This document shows positions 14,146 to 20,501 of a DNA stretch of 20,590 nucleotides, piece after piece. Numbering within the stretch: the first letter of the stretch is position 1; each line of letters begins with the position of its first letter. Source of the stretch: a virus. The position numbers and the translations under genes were made by a program. The notes below the pieces were generated by a model. It was not told the origin of the DNA, did no database searches, and was given only the letters and a program-made list of their open reading frames with translations. The stretch spans positions 1 to 20,590 of the IMG/VR virus record IMGVR_UViG_3300046519_000254; one strand, written 5' to 3'.

Positions 14146-15440
14146 TTCGTTATTAGTAATAGTTCATCCCATTTAAAGGGGTTTCTACTCAATTTATCTC
14201 TACTCATTGACCAATTTCGATTTGGTATAAAGCAAGGACCCACACCAATTTTCTTCTTTCCAAATTTTGTATGTACGTTATCAAGCGCCTTCATCAATTG
14301 TTCTTTCTTTTCTATAATTTCAAAGTCGGTTAAGAGGTCATAGGTATGGCCAGATTTTGGTTCTAAGCCTGTCAGCACAACACCACATTTCTTATATTTA
14401 ATCCCTTCTTTATAGATATCGTTCAACATCCTTGTTGCAGCTCTAACAAAATCAACTGCGCAATCAGTCGGTTCTGAAAAAGAGCCTGTAATAGATTTAT
14501 TGTAAAACGGCACATTGGGGTCGAAAGGATTTGACTGTATAAAAGCAATCATACATCCGCATAAAAGTTCTTCATCCCTCAATCGCTTACAGGCATCTTG
14601 AGCATACATAGAGATAGCTTCTTTTAGATCCGTTAGTTCAGTTACGCGACCACCGAAGGATCGACTTGCAACTATTTGCTTTTTTGATGGGGGAGTGTGC
14701 TCGATCTCAATGCATGAGATGCCCTGTAATTCGTAGATGGTGCGAGCCATGACAATCGAAAATTGTCTTTGCATTTCTCGAGGTTCAGCACAAGCTAGAT
14801 CAAGCACCGTGTTAATTCCAATGCTTTGCAACTTTTTTGAGTGCTTACGACCAACGCCCCAAACTTCTGAAACATCAATTAATGAGAAATAATATTCTTT
14901 GTTGCACGGATCCATTGATACCAGATCGCAAACACTGTTAAAGCCGGGATTCTTTTTAGCAATGTGATTTGCAATCTTTGATTCTGTTTTACTTCTGCCG
15001 ATTCCGACACAGACAGGAAGGCCAAGCCATTTCCATATTTGCTGTCGCATTTGTTGCCCGACCTTTTCAAGATCGAAATTCTTTTCATAAGCAGAAAAGT
15101 CAACAAAACACTCATCGATAGAGTAGGGTTCAACTTCCTCTGCAGTTACGTACGAGCTCAGAATCTTATGAAAACGTCTCGACATTTCTGCATACATTGC
15201 ATAGTTGCTTGAAAGTACGATTACGTTATGTTTTTGCACTATGTCTTTAATTTGAAAAAGTGGTACACCCATTTTTATGTTTAGGTTTTTCGACTCATTG
15301 CTACGCGCCACGGCACACCCATCATTATTGCTGAGAACAATCACAGGCTTGTTGTTCAAACTTGGGTCAAAGACTCTCTCACATGAAACGTACATGTTAT
15401 TGACGTCAATCAAGAAAAAGACTTTATTCTCATGCTTCAT
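14142..15440 (-). CDS. umuC: UmuC, Y-family DNA polymerase V catalytic subunit
   Basis: A full-length 432-residue protein. Catalytic acidic residues are in place: D12 in [14 protein letters not shown] and D109-E110 in [11 protein letters not shown]. The palm/fingers/thumb region is followed by a helix-hairpin-helix stretch ([17 protein letters not shown]), the little-finger domain, and a C-terminal tail [20 protein letters not shown] typical of UmuC/DUF4113. It carries out error-prone translesion synthesis with processed UmuD. Its start overlaps the umuD stop (ATGA), as in other umuDC operons. The position corresponding to the beta-clamp peptide reads YDLLTDF, without the usual leading glutamine, so clamp binding may be weak or use another segment. 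Confidence 0.95.
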   Translation of the reverse strand: MKHENKVFFLIDVNNMYVSCERVFDPSLNNKPVIVLSNNDGCAVARSNESKNLNIKMGVPLFQIKDIVQKHNVIVLSSNYAMYAEMSRRFHKILSSYVTAEEVEPYSIDECFVDFSAYEKNFDLEKVGQQMRQQIWKWLGLPVCVGIGRSKTESKIANHIAKKNPGFNSVCDLVSMDPCNKEYYFSLIDVSEVWGVGRKHSKKLQSIGINTVLDLACAEPREMQRQFSIVMARTIYELQGISCIEIEHTPPSKKQIVASRSFGGRVTELTDLKEAISMYAQDACKRLRDEELLCGCMIAFIQSNPFDPNVPFYNKSITGSFSEPTDCAVDFVRAATRMLNDIYKEGIKYKKCGVVLTGLEPKSGHTYDLLTDFEIIEKKEQLMKALDNVHTKFGKKKIGVGPCFIPNRNWSMSRDKLSRNPFKWDELLLITK

Positions 15441-15931
15441 GATTTTCTTATCATTTTAATGATGCAGGTGACAACGCCCCAAATAATTAACTCTTGGCCC
15501 TCCATCAGATAAATATTTTTATAATCTGGATTTTCTGCTTTAAGCCATCGGCCTTTTTCATCGATCATTAGGCGCTTCACTGTGAAATCATTATCGATCA
15601 GTGCAACTACAATGTCTCCATGCTTTGCATCAAGGCTACGATCGACAATTAGTTCGTCATCAATATCTATACCAGCGTTGAGCATTGATAACGATGCAAC
15701 TTTGACAATAAACGTTGCCGTTTCATTTTTTATTAAATGCTCGTTCATATCGAGCGCTTTGTCTATGTAATCTTGTGCCGGGGAGGGAAAGCCTGCATTG
15801 ATCTTTTCCAATGCGTAAGGGATTAACATTTGAGTGGAAGGAATTATGAGCTTAATTGAGATAACATCAGCTAAAACAACACCTTGTAAGTATGGCTTTA
15901 TCTTAATAATGGACGGTACAATTTCGCTCAT
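15437..15931 (-). CDS. umuD: UmuD, self-cleaving polymerase V subunit
   Basis: A 164-residue LexA-like (S24) protein. The cleavage site is A46-G47 in [12 protein letters not shown]. The catalytic pair is S82 (ASLSMLNAG) and K119 (DNDFTVKRL). After RecA-stimulated cleavage, UmuD' would join UmuC. The N-terminal arm before the cleavage site is 46 residues, about 22 longer than in E. coli UmuD but shorter than expected for the repressor-type UmuDAb of Acinetobacter (about 200 residues in total), so it is more likely a polymerase subunit than a repressor. AGGGGA precedes the ATG at proper spacing. An SOS-type palindrome lies 14 bases upstream. Confidence 0.93.
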   Translation of the reverse strand: MSEIVPSIIKIKPYLQGVVLADVISIKLIIPSTQMLIPYALEKINAGFPSPAQDYIDKALDMNEHLIKNETATFIVKVASLSMLNAGIDIDDELIVDRSLDAKHGDIVVALIDNDFTVKRLMIDEKGRWLKAENPDYKNIYLMEGQELIIWGVVTCIIKMIRKS

Positions 15932-15944
15932 AGCATTCCCCTAA

Positions 15945-15967
15945 CTTGATTTTGTTACATAATCAAG
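15945..15967 (-). promoter_or_regulatory. UmuDAb-type SOS operator upstream of umuDC
   Basis: Perfect 7-bp arms CTTGATT (15945-15951) and AATCAAG (15961-15967) around a nine-base centre. On the - strand the centre begins ATGTAAC. This matches, from memory, the palindrome bound by UmuDAb in Acinetobacter (TTGA, ATGTAAC, TCAA). It lies 13 bases before the umuD ATG, so binding would block the promoter or early elongation. Confidence 0.75.
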
Positions 15968-16045
15968 ATGATATGCTAGAGCAAAGATGAAATTCAAATT
16001 TAAAAAGCTGTGGATAAACAAGTAGAAGTCAAAAGTTGACGTGCT

Positions 16046-16690
16046 TTACTCTGCGTTTGGTCGGAATTTCTTCAACTCAGATCGAGGTTGAGCGGTGAAC
16101 TCATCCAAAGGCATATCTAAGAAAAATTCTTTAGCTTCTTCATGTTTACAGTGCAGCCAGTCATCCCTTAGTTCTGGTGGGATAACAACAATAGAGCGCT
16201 TTTCATCAGTAGGAGCATGAAATTGCTTCATGAAAGGGTGGTGGTCAGAATTAATTGTGAGCATGCTCATAGATCTGATTTCTTCGCCGTTCACAACTGC
16301 ATATTCATAAATGCCGGCAATTGTAAAAGGCATTTCATCTTTTCGATAAATTCCCCACCATTCTGGCTTATTGTTTATGTACTTCGGTTCAAAAATTACA
16401 TCGGCAGGAATTAAGCAGAATTGATTTTTCTTCCAAGCATTACGGAAGCTAGGTTTTTCGTGAACTGTTTCAGTTCTTGCATTGTAAGTGTTATGAACTT
16501 TTTTTAGTTCTTTCACCCAAGGAGCAACTAATCCGAAACGTGCTAATCGCCATTCTAATTGTTCTTTTTTAGAGAATAAAAGGGGAGCTTCATAGTTAGG
16601 GTAAATATTTGATTTATATTCAAATGTTGGCTCAAACAGATCCAGTAAGTGAATTCTATTTTTTGCGATTGGTTCATAATTAGAACACAT
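16046..16690 (-). CDS. SRAP family protein (YedK/HMCES-type abasic-site shield)
   Basis: A 214-residue protein starting MCSNYEP, with the invariant Cys2 exposed after removal of Met1. Family residues are recognisable: N70 in YNARTET, E101 in ADVIFEPKY (usually followed by W, here P-K-Y) and H158 in KQFHAPTDEKRSIVV. SRAP proteins form a covalent link to abasic sites in single-stranded DNA and shield them from breakage. The gene is 114 bases upstream of umuD in the same direction, forming a DNA-damage tolerance cassette. GAGG precedes the start at suitable spacing. No SOS-type palindrome is seen in front of it, so it may be expressed separately from umuDC. Confidence 0.93.
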   Translation of the reverse strand: MCSNYEPIAKNRIHLLDLFEPTFEYKSNIYPNYEAPLLFSKKEQLEWRLARFGLVAPWVKELKKVHNTYNARTETVHEKPSFRNAWKKNQFCLIPADVIFEPKYINNKPEWWGIYRKDEMPFTIAGIYEYAVVNGEEIRSMSMLTINSDHHPFMKQFHAPTDEKRSIVVIPPELRDDWLHCKHEEAKEFFLDMPLDEFTAQPRSELKKFRPNAE

Positions 16691-16744
16691 AAAGCACCTC
16701 TATTTGGGGTTTGTATAATTAGATCATGAAAGAATCGTTGTAGT

Positions 16745-16960
16745 ATTTGCTATTGCAAATTATGCGTAAAAGCATAAAATAACACTTTACATATGCAGTC
16801 ATTTGAATGCATAGAAGTAGATGTATGAAAGTGCATCTAGTATTAATACTAGTTCAATTTGCTGCTATCAAATTGAATATAAACGTACCGACGATTTGAG
16901 CGGATTATCTAAGAAACCTTCTTGTTTTTTACAATGGTTTTCTTAGAGCTCCTAATGGAG
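16745..16960. other. Hairpin-rich intergenic region between divergent genes
   Basis: Consecutive inverted repeats: ATTTGC/GCAAAT (16745-16760), TTATGC/GCATAA (16760-16777), TATGCA/TGCATA (16792-16813), a perfect 16-base palindrome CTAGTATTAATACTAG (16837-16852), TTCAATTTG/CAAATTGAA with a seven-base loop (16853-16877), a 12-bp arm with one unpaired base, TCTAAGAAACC with GGTTTTCTTAGA (16908-16947), and CTCC/GGAG (16949-16960) which includes the ribosome binding site of the next gene. It should hold promoters for the leftward SRAP gene and the rightward small genes. It could hold operators, a structured leader RNA or a replication/recombination site. Confidence 0.6.
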
Positions 16961-16967
16961 TAACATT

Positions 16968-17141
16968 ATGAATAAAATGAGTAATCGAAACGTAAATCCT
17001 GCAATTGTTGAACTTGTGCAGATGGGCAATGGCTTTGGTGGCACAAAAATCACTGGCAATTCTCCTGAAGAAACAAGAAACAACCTTCGCAGAGCTTTTA
17101 AAGCGGCCAAGGAACGCACGAAACGGGATGCCACAACCTGA
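16968..17141 (+). CDS. Small basic protein of 57 residues, unknown function
   Basis: ATG at 16968 follows GGAG at 16957-16960 with seven bases between. The protein is MNKMSNRNVNPAIVELVQMG..., with a glycine-rich turn (NGFGGTKITG) and a lysine/arginine-rich helical C-terminus (LRRAFKAAKERTKRD). The basic helix could bind nucleic acid, but no known domain is recognised. Its end overlaps the next gene by 14 bases, a sign of coupled translation. It has the opposite orientation to all neighbours except the following gene, so the two form a small independent operon starting from the hairpin-rich region. Confidence 0.6.
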   Translation: MNKMSNRNVNPAIVELVQMGNGFGGTKITGNSPEETRNNLRRAFKAAKERTKRDATT

Positions 17142-17643
17142 TCAACAACTCGAAAGAAAGTACATCACCCACGTAGAATTGCACGACCTATTCTTCGTAA
17201 TCAGCCAATCAATCGGCTTCTCTGAGGAAGACATTGAGGATTACGAAGATGAGATTTTCGCCATGATTGAAATTTGGCGTGTGCAGGGTTTTATTGATAT
17301 ATACATAAGAGACGAAGATAAACGTTTCGGCAGAGCCAAAAACATGGCTTCTGTTCGTAATTCTGCTCCTTACTACTTAAACCTATTTCATGCTCGTGTT
17401 GTTAAAGGCGACAACGACCCTCTTCTAGTAATTACTTTTGAAAGTACCGACCAATTACATCCAGACGGTCACGAAATGCATGTTGCCAGCATTCGATTCT
17501 TGGCAATTCATGATGACTTATTTGGAGAAGAGGGATCAAAAGCTAAATTTAATGATGCCGCAATGAGACAAATTAGAAAGACAATTGATGCCTATCGATT
17601 GCAAGGCAATCGATACAATGAAGAAAAGAAAAGCTCGCAATAA
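17128..17643 (+). CDS. 171-residue acidic protein of unknown function
   Basis: ATG at 17128 (MPQPDQQLERKYITHVELHD) is preferred over a start at 17005, because the earlier frame overlaps the well-supported 57-residue gene completely. The protein is mixed alpha/beta, rich in acidic residues near the N-terminus (SEEDIEDYEDEIFAMIEIW), and has no membrane segment or recognised motif. A C-terminal helix (AAMRQIRKTIDAYRL) ends in a polar tail. It overlaps the upstream small gene by 14 bases and ends in a bidirectional terminator. Orientation against the surrounding - strand genes suggests its own transcription unit. Function cannot be assigned. Confidence 0.75.
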   Translation: MPQPDQQLERKYITHVELHDLFFVISQSIGFSEEDIEDYEDEIFAMIEIWRVQGFIDIYIRDEDKRFGRAKNMASVRNSAPYYLNLFHARVVKGDNDPLLVITFESTDQLHPDGHEMHVASIRFLAIHDDLFGEEGSKAKFNDAAMRQIRKTIDAYRLQGNRYNEEKKSSQ

Positions 17644-17656
17644 GCGAGCTTTTTTA
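17629..17656. terminator. Bidirectional intrinsic terminator between convergent genes
   Basis: Stem AAGCTCGC (17631-17638) with GCGAGCTT (17644-17651), five-base loop, a T run to 17656 on the + strand and an A-rich stretch before the stem that gives a T-rich tail on the - strand. It serves the 171-residue gene and the leftward SH3b gene. Confidence 0.88.
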
Positions 17657-18481
17657 TTCTAATCGACGTATGTATGCTTCAGAGACATATCCTTCAACGT
17701 CAATATTATTTAGATTTACTTTTACTTTAACCCACCCATTATGAGATTCATCATAAATAATTAACACACTATTTTTAGGAATGGGAAGTAAGACTTCACT
17801 TGAAAAACTAGGTTCACTTCTCAAATTTATTCTTGAAATGGTTACACCTTTACAATCAATCTGATTTATAAAGAAAACAGCTGCTTCATGAATATCTTTA
17901 AAAGTATCAGAGTTTTTAGCGAAGAAGAAAACTATTAGAAATAAAGCATATAAGAGACCATTAGTTAACTGTTTATAGTCGAAATTAGAACCATCTTGAT
18001 ATGACGTTGGTTGAGCTTCAACTTCTTGTCTAATCATTTCACCAAAAACATTAAGTTCAGCTTCTTGAAGTTCTGCATCATCTTCGAAATTATCTAAATC
18101 TTCATCGATAAATGTTTCAATGAAATTTTTAATAAATTCTTGGTTTTCAAATAACTTAAAGATAAAACTATTCTGTTTTTGAAGCTCATATAAATCGTTA
18201 TGAAGTTTATACTTATTAATAAATGAATTATTAATAAGGTTGTTCCATTTATTTAATTCTAAAATTGCACTTGAATTATGTTGATTAAATAATTTTAAAT
18301 ATAAATTGTTGTTTTTGTTGAATTTTTCCATTAATTTGGTAGTGGGGGTATTATAGTTTTTGAATTTTTTCATAAATTGTGCAGCAGGGGTATTATTTTG
18401 AATAGTACTAAAAAAATCAATTCTCTTGCTAAATTGATTTTGAAGCCTAAACATTCTTTCAAGCTCATCATTTAGATCCAT
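17654..18481 (-). CDS. Membrane-anchored SH3b-domain protein, unknown function
   Basis: A 275-residue, asparagine-rich and AT-rich gene product. Residues 1-125 are helical and contain two related segments (NNTPAAQFMKKFKN at 29-42 and NYNTPTTKLMEKFNK at 42-56). An acidic linker follows (FIDEDLDNFEDDAELQEAE), then one membrane helix at about 175-188 (GLLYALFLIVFFFA), and a C-terminal bacterial SH3 domain at about 211-275 with INLRSEPSFSSEVLLPIPKN and a GYVSEAYIRRL end. SH3b domains often bind peptidoglycan or act as protein-interaction modules; side of the membrane is not certain. The location next to the integrase is typical of accessory cargo such as anti-phage genes, but no defence family is recognised. 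Confidence 0.78.
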   Translation of the reverse strand: MDLNDELERMFRLQNQFSKRIDFFSTIQNNTPAAQFMKKFKNYNTPTTKLMEKFNKNNNLYLKLFNQHNSSAILELNKWNNLINNSFINKYKLHNDLYELQKQNSFIFKLFENQEFIKNFIETFIDEDLDNFEDDAELQEAELNVFGEMIRQEVEAQPTSYQDGSNFDYKQLTNGLLYALFLIVFFFAKNSDTFKDIHEAAVFFINQIDCKGVTISRINLRSEPSFSSEVLLPIPKNSVLIIYDESHNGWVKVKVNLNNIDVEGYVSEAYIRRLE

Positions 18482-18576
18482 ATCTAATATTCCTTTATAT
18501 TTAAAATTTTGTTAAAAGCAAAATGGTAAAAAATTCATCATTTAGTCTGCCTAAATATCAACATGATCAGTCAAGC

Positions 18577-18585
18577 ATTATATCA
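18577..18585 (-). promoter_or_regulatory. Extended -10 promoter for the SH3b gene
   Basis: On the - strand this reads TGATATAAT, a perfect extended -10 (TGnTATAAT). No good -35 is found 17 bases upstream. Transcription would begin near 18570, giving a 5' leader of about 90 bases before the SH3b gene start at 18481. Confidence 0.5.
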
Positions 18586-18596
18586 GTTGTCTTCAT

Positions 18597-18722
18597 TTAG
18601 CTTCGGGTCACGCTCATTACTATATAACTATTTTGTAAGCCTAAAGACCATCCGATCTCCTTATAAAATGGTTCTCCATACTTAATTGTGTGCTCAATAT
18701 AAAAGTAAACCCAATCATTCAT
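18597..18722 (-). CDS. Possible 41-residue peptide gene
   Basis: In the 303-base gap between the SH3b gene and the integrase, an ORF on the - strand starts MNDWVYFYIEHTIKYGEPFY and ends SYIVMSVTRS. It is rich in aromatic residues and looks more protein-like than a chance AT-rich frame. The ribosome binding site is weak (TTGAGAATT some nine bases upstream). No family is recognised. It could equally be a remnant of a longer gene. The rest of the gap (18723-18784) holds nothing else that I can identify. Confidence 0.3.
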   Translation of the reverse strand: MNDWVYFYIEHTIKYGEPFYKEIGWSLGLQNSYIVMSVTRS

Positions 18723-18784
18723 TTGCTAATTCTCAATTTTTAGTAAGTAATTTAATATATTTAGAATGACTTTAATCAGCCCAT

Positions 18785-20137
18785 CTATTCGCAATATCTG
18801 CTCATAATAATATTGTTATGCTCAATCCATTTATCTTTCATATTCCTTATAGATTTTTGTTCAAAGTAAATTCTGTTTTTGATCAAAGCTTTTGAAATAT
18901 CAGATAACACAACATTTTCAATCATATTCATAGCTTTACGAAGATCATCAAAAGTCACTTGAACATACCCATCGGTCACATCATTATCATCATCACCAAC
19001 CATGTGATTAATGAGTTTTTTAATTGTGTAACTACCAATCGCTAAACTATTTGCGATTGTTCCGAAGGTTCTCCGCAAGTCATGAAATGTAAATTGAATA
19101 CCAGTTGCTTCAGTAATCGTATGGCGGGCTTCACGCTTATCAACGATATGTGAATCAACAGTATCGCCAGCGAAAACGTATTTATTATTGCCAGCAAGTT
19201 TTTTTCGTTCTGCCAATATATACCAAAGCATTTCTCCCATTGGTAGGAGAAGGTCTTCATGATTTTTGGGATCCTGAATTTTTATAGTTCCATATTTTAA
19301 GTCAACATTTGTCCATTCCAATGTTTCACCTTCTTCTCTGCGGAACCCGGTCAGGATCAATAGAAGTAAGAAGTCTTGGTTTGTGTATGCACGATGATTT
19401 AAATTTTGGTTACCTATCCACCAAGTCGAACATACAGCTAGTGACCAGTCATGTATCTGATCTGCTCGAATATATCCCTTACGGCGTTTTATCTTGTTCC
19501 ATTTCTTCTCTTTATAAATAACTCCAACAGGGCTTTTTTCTGTGATAATTTTTTCATCATTATCGTTATATAGAATTGAGGCATTGAAGTTGTAGACCGC
19601 TGATAAAAACTTCATTGCAAGATTTGCCTGCGCTAAACTTCGCTCAGATAAATCCATATGCTTGTTTAAAGTCATTTTCTGAGAAATTTCAGTAATTTTT
19701 ATGTTTTTCCAATCTTTAAAATAATCATTGGCACATCGGTCATAAGCATCAATCGTATTAGCACTTAGCTTTTTTTTACTTTTGTAGACTTCATAAGCTT
19801 GTTCAAGTGTTGGGATTAATTCGTTTGCTTCTTTTTCGGATTTAAAATCATTCTTTAATTGTCTTTTTTGAGCAACTGGATCAATACCTTGGTGCATCAT
19901 TAACAATATTTTTTTAGCATCTGTACGTGCCTGCTCAAGAGTATAAACACCATGTTTACCAATGGACTTCCTTTTGTTTCGGCCATCGGGCATTCTCGTT
20001 TCAACAAAATAGGTTTTCGACTTTGTTGCAATTAAACCAAAACCAATAGTAACTGAGTCACGATAAAATTTACTTCCCGTTTCTTCGAGGGGGATGCTAT
20101 CGATAAATGTTTTTGTAAGCTTATATCTTTGGCTCAT
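18785..20137 (-). CDS. int: P4-type tyrosine integrase
   Basis: A 450-residue site-specific recombinase. The N-terminal part (about 1-95) is the DUF4102-type arm-binding domain (FYRDSVTIGFGLIATKSKTY, SIGKHGVYTLEQARTDAKKI). A core-binding SAM-like domain follows (about 108-215). The catalytic domain holds R266 (ILTGFRREEGETLEW), H352 and R355 (FTFHDLRRTF), H378 (INHMVG) and nucleophile Y391 (DGYVQ). The tail after Y391 is about 59 residues long. It inserts and, with an excisionase, removes the element. The start lies about 150 bases from the 3' end of ssrS and reads away from it, the usual P4-type arrangement. The ribosome binding site is poor, so expression may be low. Confidence 0.95.
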   Translation of the reverse strand: MSQRYKLTKTFIDSIPLEETGSKFYRDSVTIGFGLIATKSKTYFVETRMPDGRNKRKSIGKHGVYTLEQARTDAKKILLMMHQGIDPVAQKRQLKNDFKSEKEANELIPTLEQAYEVYKSKKKLSANTIDAYDRCANDYFKDWKNIKITEISQKMTLNKHMDLSERSLAQANLAMKFLSAVYNFNASILYNDNDEKIITEKSPVGVIYKEKKWNKIKRRKGYIRADQIHDWSLAVCSTWWIGNQNLNHRAYTNQDFLLLLILTGFRREEGETLEWTNVDLKYGTIKIQDPKNHEDLLLPMGEMLWYILAERKKLAGNNKYVFAGDTVDSHIVDKREARHTITEATGIQFTFHDLRRTFGTIANSLAIGSYTIKKLINHMVGDDDNDVTDGYVQVTFDDLRKAMNMIENVVLSDISKALIKNRIYFEQKSIRNMKDKWIEHNNIIMSRYCE

Positions 20138-20188
20138 GGTGATTTAAAAGTGCGAAACGATACGCAGCAATATAGCACAATATTTTTG

Positions 20189-20281
20189 AAGCCTACTATA
20201 AGCCTATTTTTGATTGATTTGGTTGAAAATAATAGGTTTTTAAATTAATAATTCTTATCTTAAGTTATTGTTTTTATAACT
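20189..20281. other. Candidate attachment region with arm-type repeats and core-like site
   Basis: Direct repeats AAGCCTA at 20189-20195 and 20200-20206, spaced 11 bp (one helical turn), and a related inverted copy ATAGGTTT at 20232-20239 could be integrase arm sites. AGTTAT (20263-20268) and ATAACT (20276-20281) flank a seven-base spacer, the geometry of a tyrosine-recombinase crossover site. All lie between the integrase start and the ssrS 3' end. The exact core cannot be fixed without the other prophage end. Confidence 0.4.
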
Positions 20282-20286
20282 AAATA

Positions 20287-20469
20287 AATGCTCCGAAGAT
20301 GCCGCTGCATGTGTCGTTACCCTGAACCCGATGAGTTCAAGGTGGACGCGACGTATACTTGCTGGGTTTCCTACACGAAGGTAGGCATACACTCTAAATA
20401 TACAGAACACATCCATAAGTTTAAGTATCGGCAGGGGAATAGACCCGCTGGCGAACATCCCAGAGACAA
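20287..20469 (-). ncRNA. ssrS: 6S RNA
   Basis: Read on the - strand, the 5' part TCTCTGGGATGTTCGCCAGC matches the E. coli 6S RNA start (TCTCTGAGATGTTCGCAAGC), and the 3' part has CACCTTGAAC, GGGTTCAGGGTAACGACACA and CAGCGGCATCTTCGGAG, matching the E. coli 3' arm. The ends pair into the closing stem (CTCTGGGATG with CATCTTCGGAG, one bulge), so the RNA appears intact even though a prophage begins at its 3' side. 6S RNA binds sigma70 RNA polymerase through a promoter-like bubble and lowers transcription in stationary phase. Length about 183 nt is normal. The ends are estimated. Confidence 0.93.
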
Positions 20470-20473
20470 CTTA

Positions 20474-20501
20474 AGTATAACCGATCTGACCCTGTTGGCA
20501 A
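20474..20501 (-). promoter_or_regulatory. Sigma70 promoter of ssrS
   Basis: On the - strand: TTGCCA (20496-20501), 16-base spacer, TATACT (20474-20479). The predicted transcription start is at about 20467, in good agreement with the alignment to the E. coli 6S RNA 5' end. The remaining 20502-20590 is host flank, in which I see no gene. Confidence 0.75.

Larger units (their letters stand above)
1..20285. mobile_element. Right-hand part of an integrated siphophage (prophage)
   Basis: Seen: contiguous tail and lysis genes on the + strand, an SOS/accessory block mainly on the - strand, and a tyrosine integrase at the right end next to a 6S RNA gene. Known: G/T chaperones, a long tape measure, DUF2460, DUF2163/BR0599, NlpC/P60 and gpJ-like genes in this order define a lambda-like flexible-tail module. 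Inferred: the right boundary is close to 20260-20300. The left boundary, capsid, packaging, replication and repressor genes lie outside the window. A complete tail set, holin and endolysin suggest a functional or recently functional phage, but this cannot be settled from one end. Confidence 0.85.

Noticed and set aside
16821-16946. A 41-residue + strand ORF (MYESASSINTSSICCYQ...) in the hairpin-rich region
   Set aside because: No ribosome binding site, low-complexity start, and it coincides with three inverted repeats that explain the sequence better; kept only as a weak possibility.
17005-17127. Upstream start for the 171-residue protein
   Set aside because: This part lies over the well-supported 57-residue gene in another frame; ATG 17128 gives a natural overlap.
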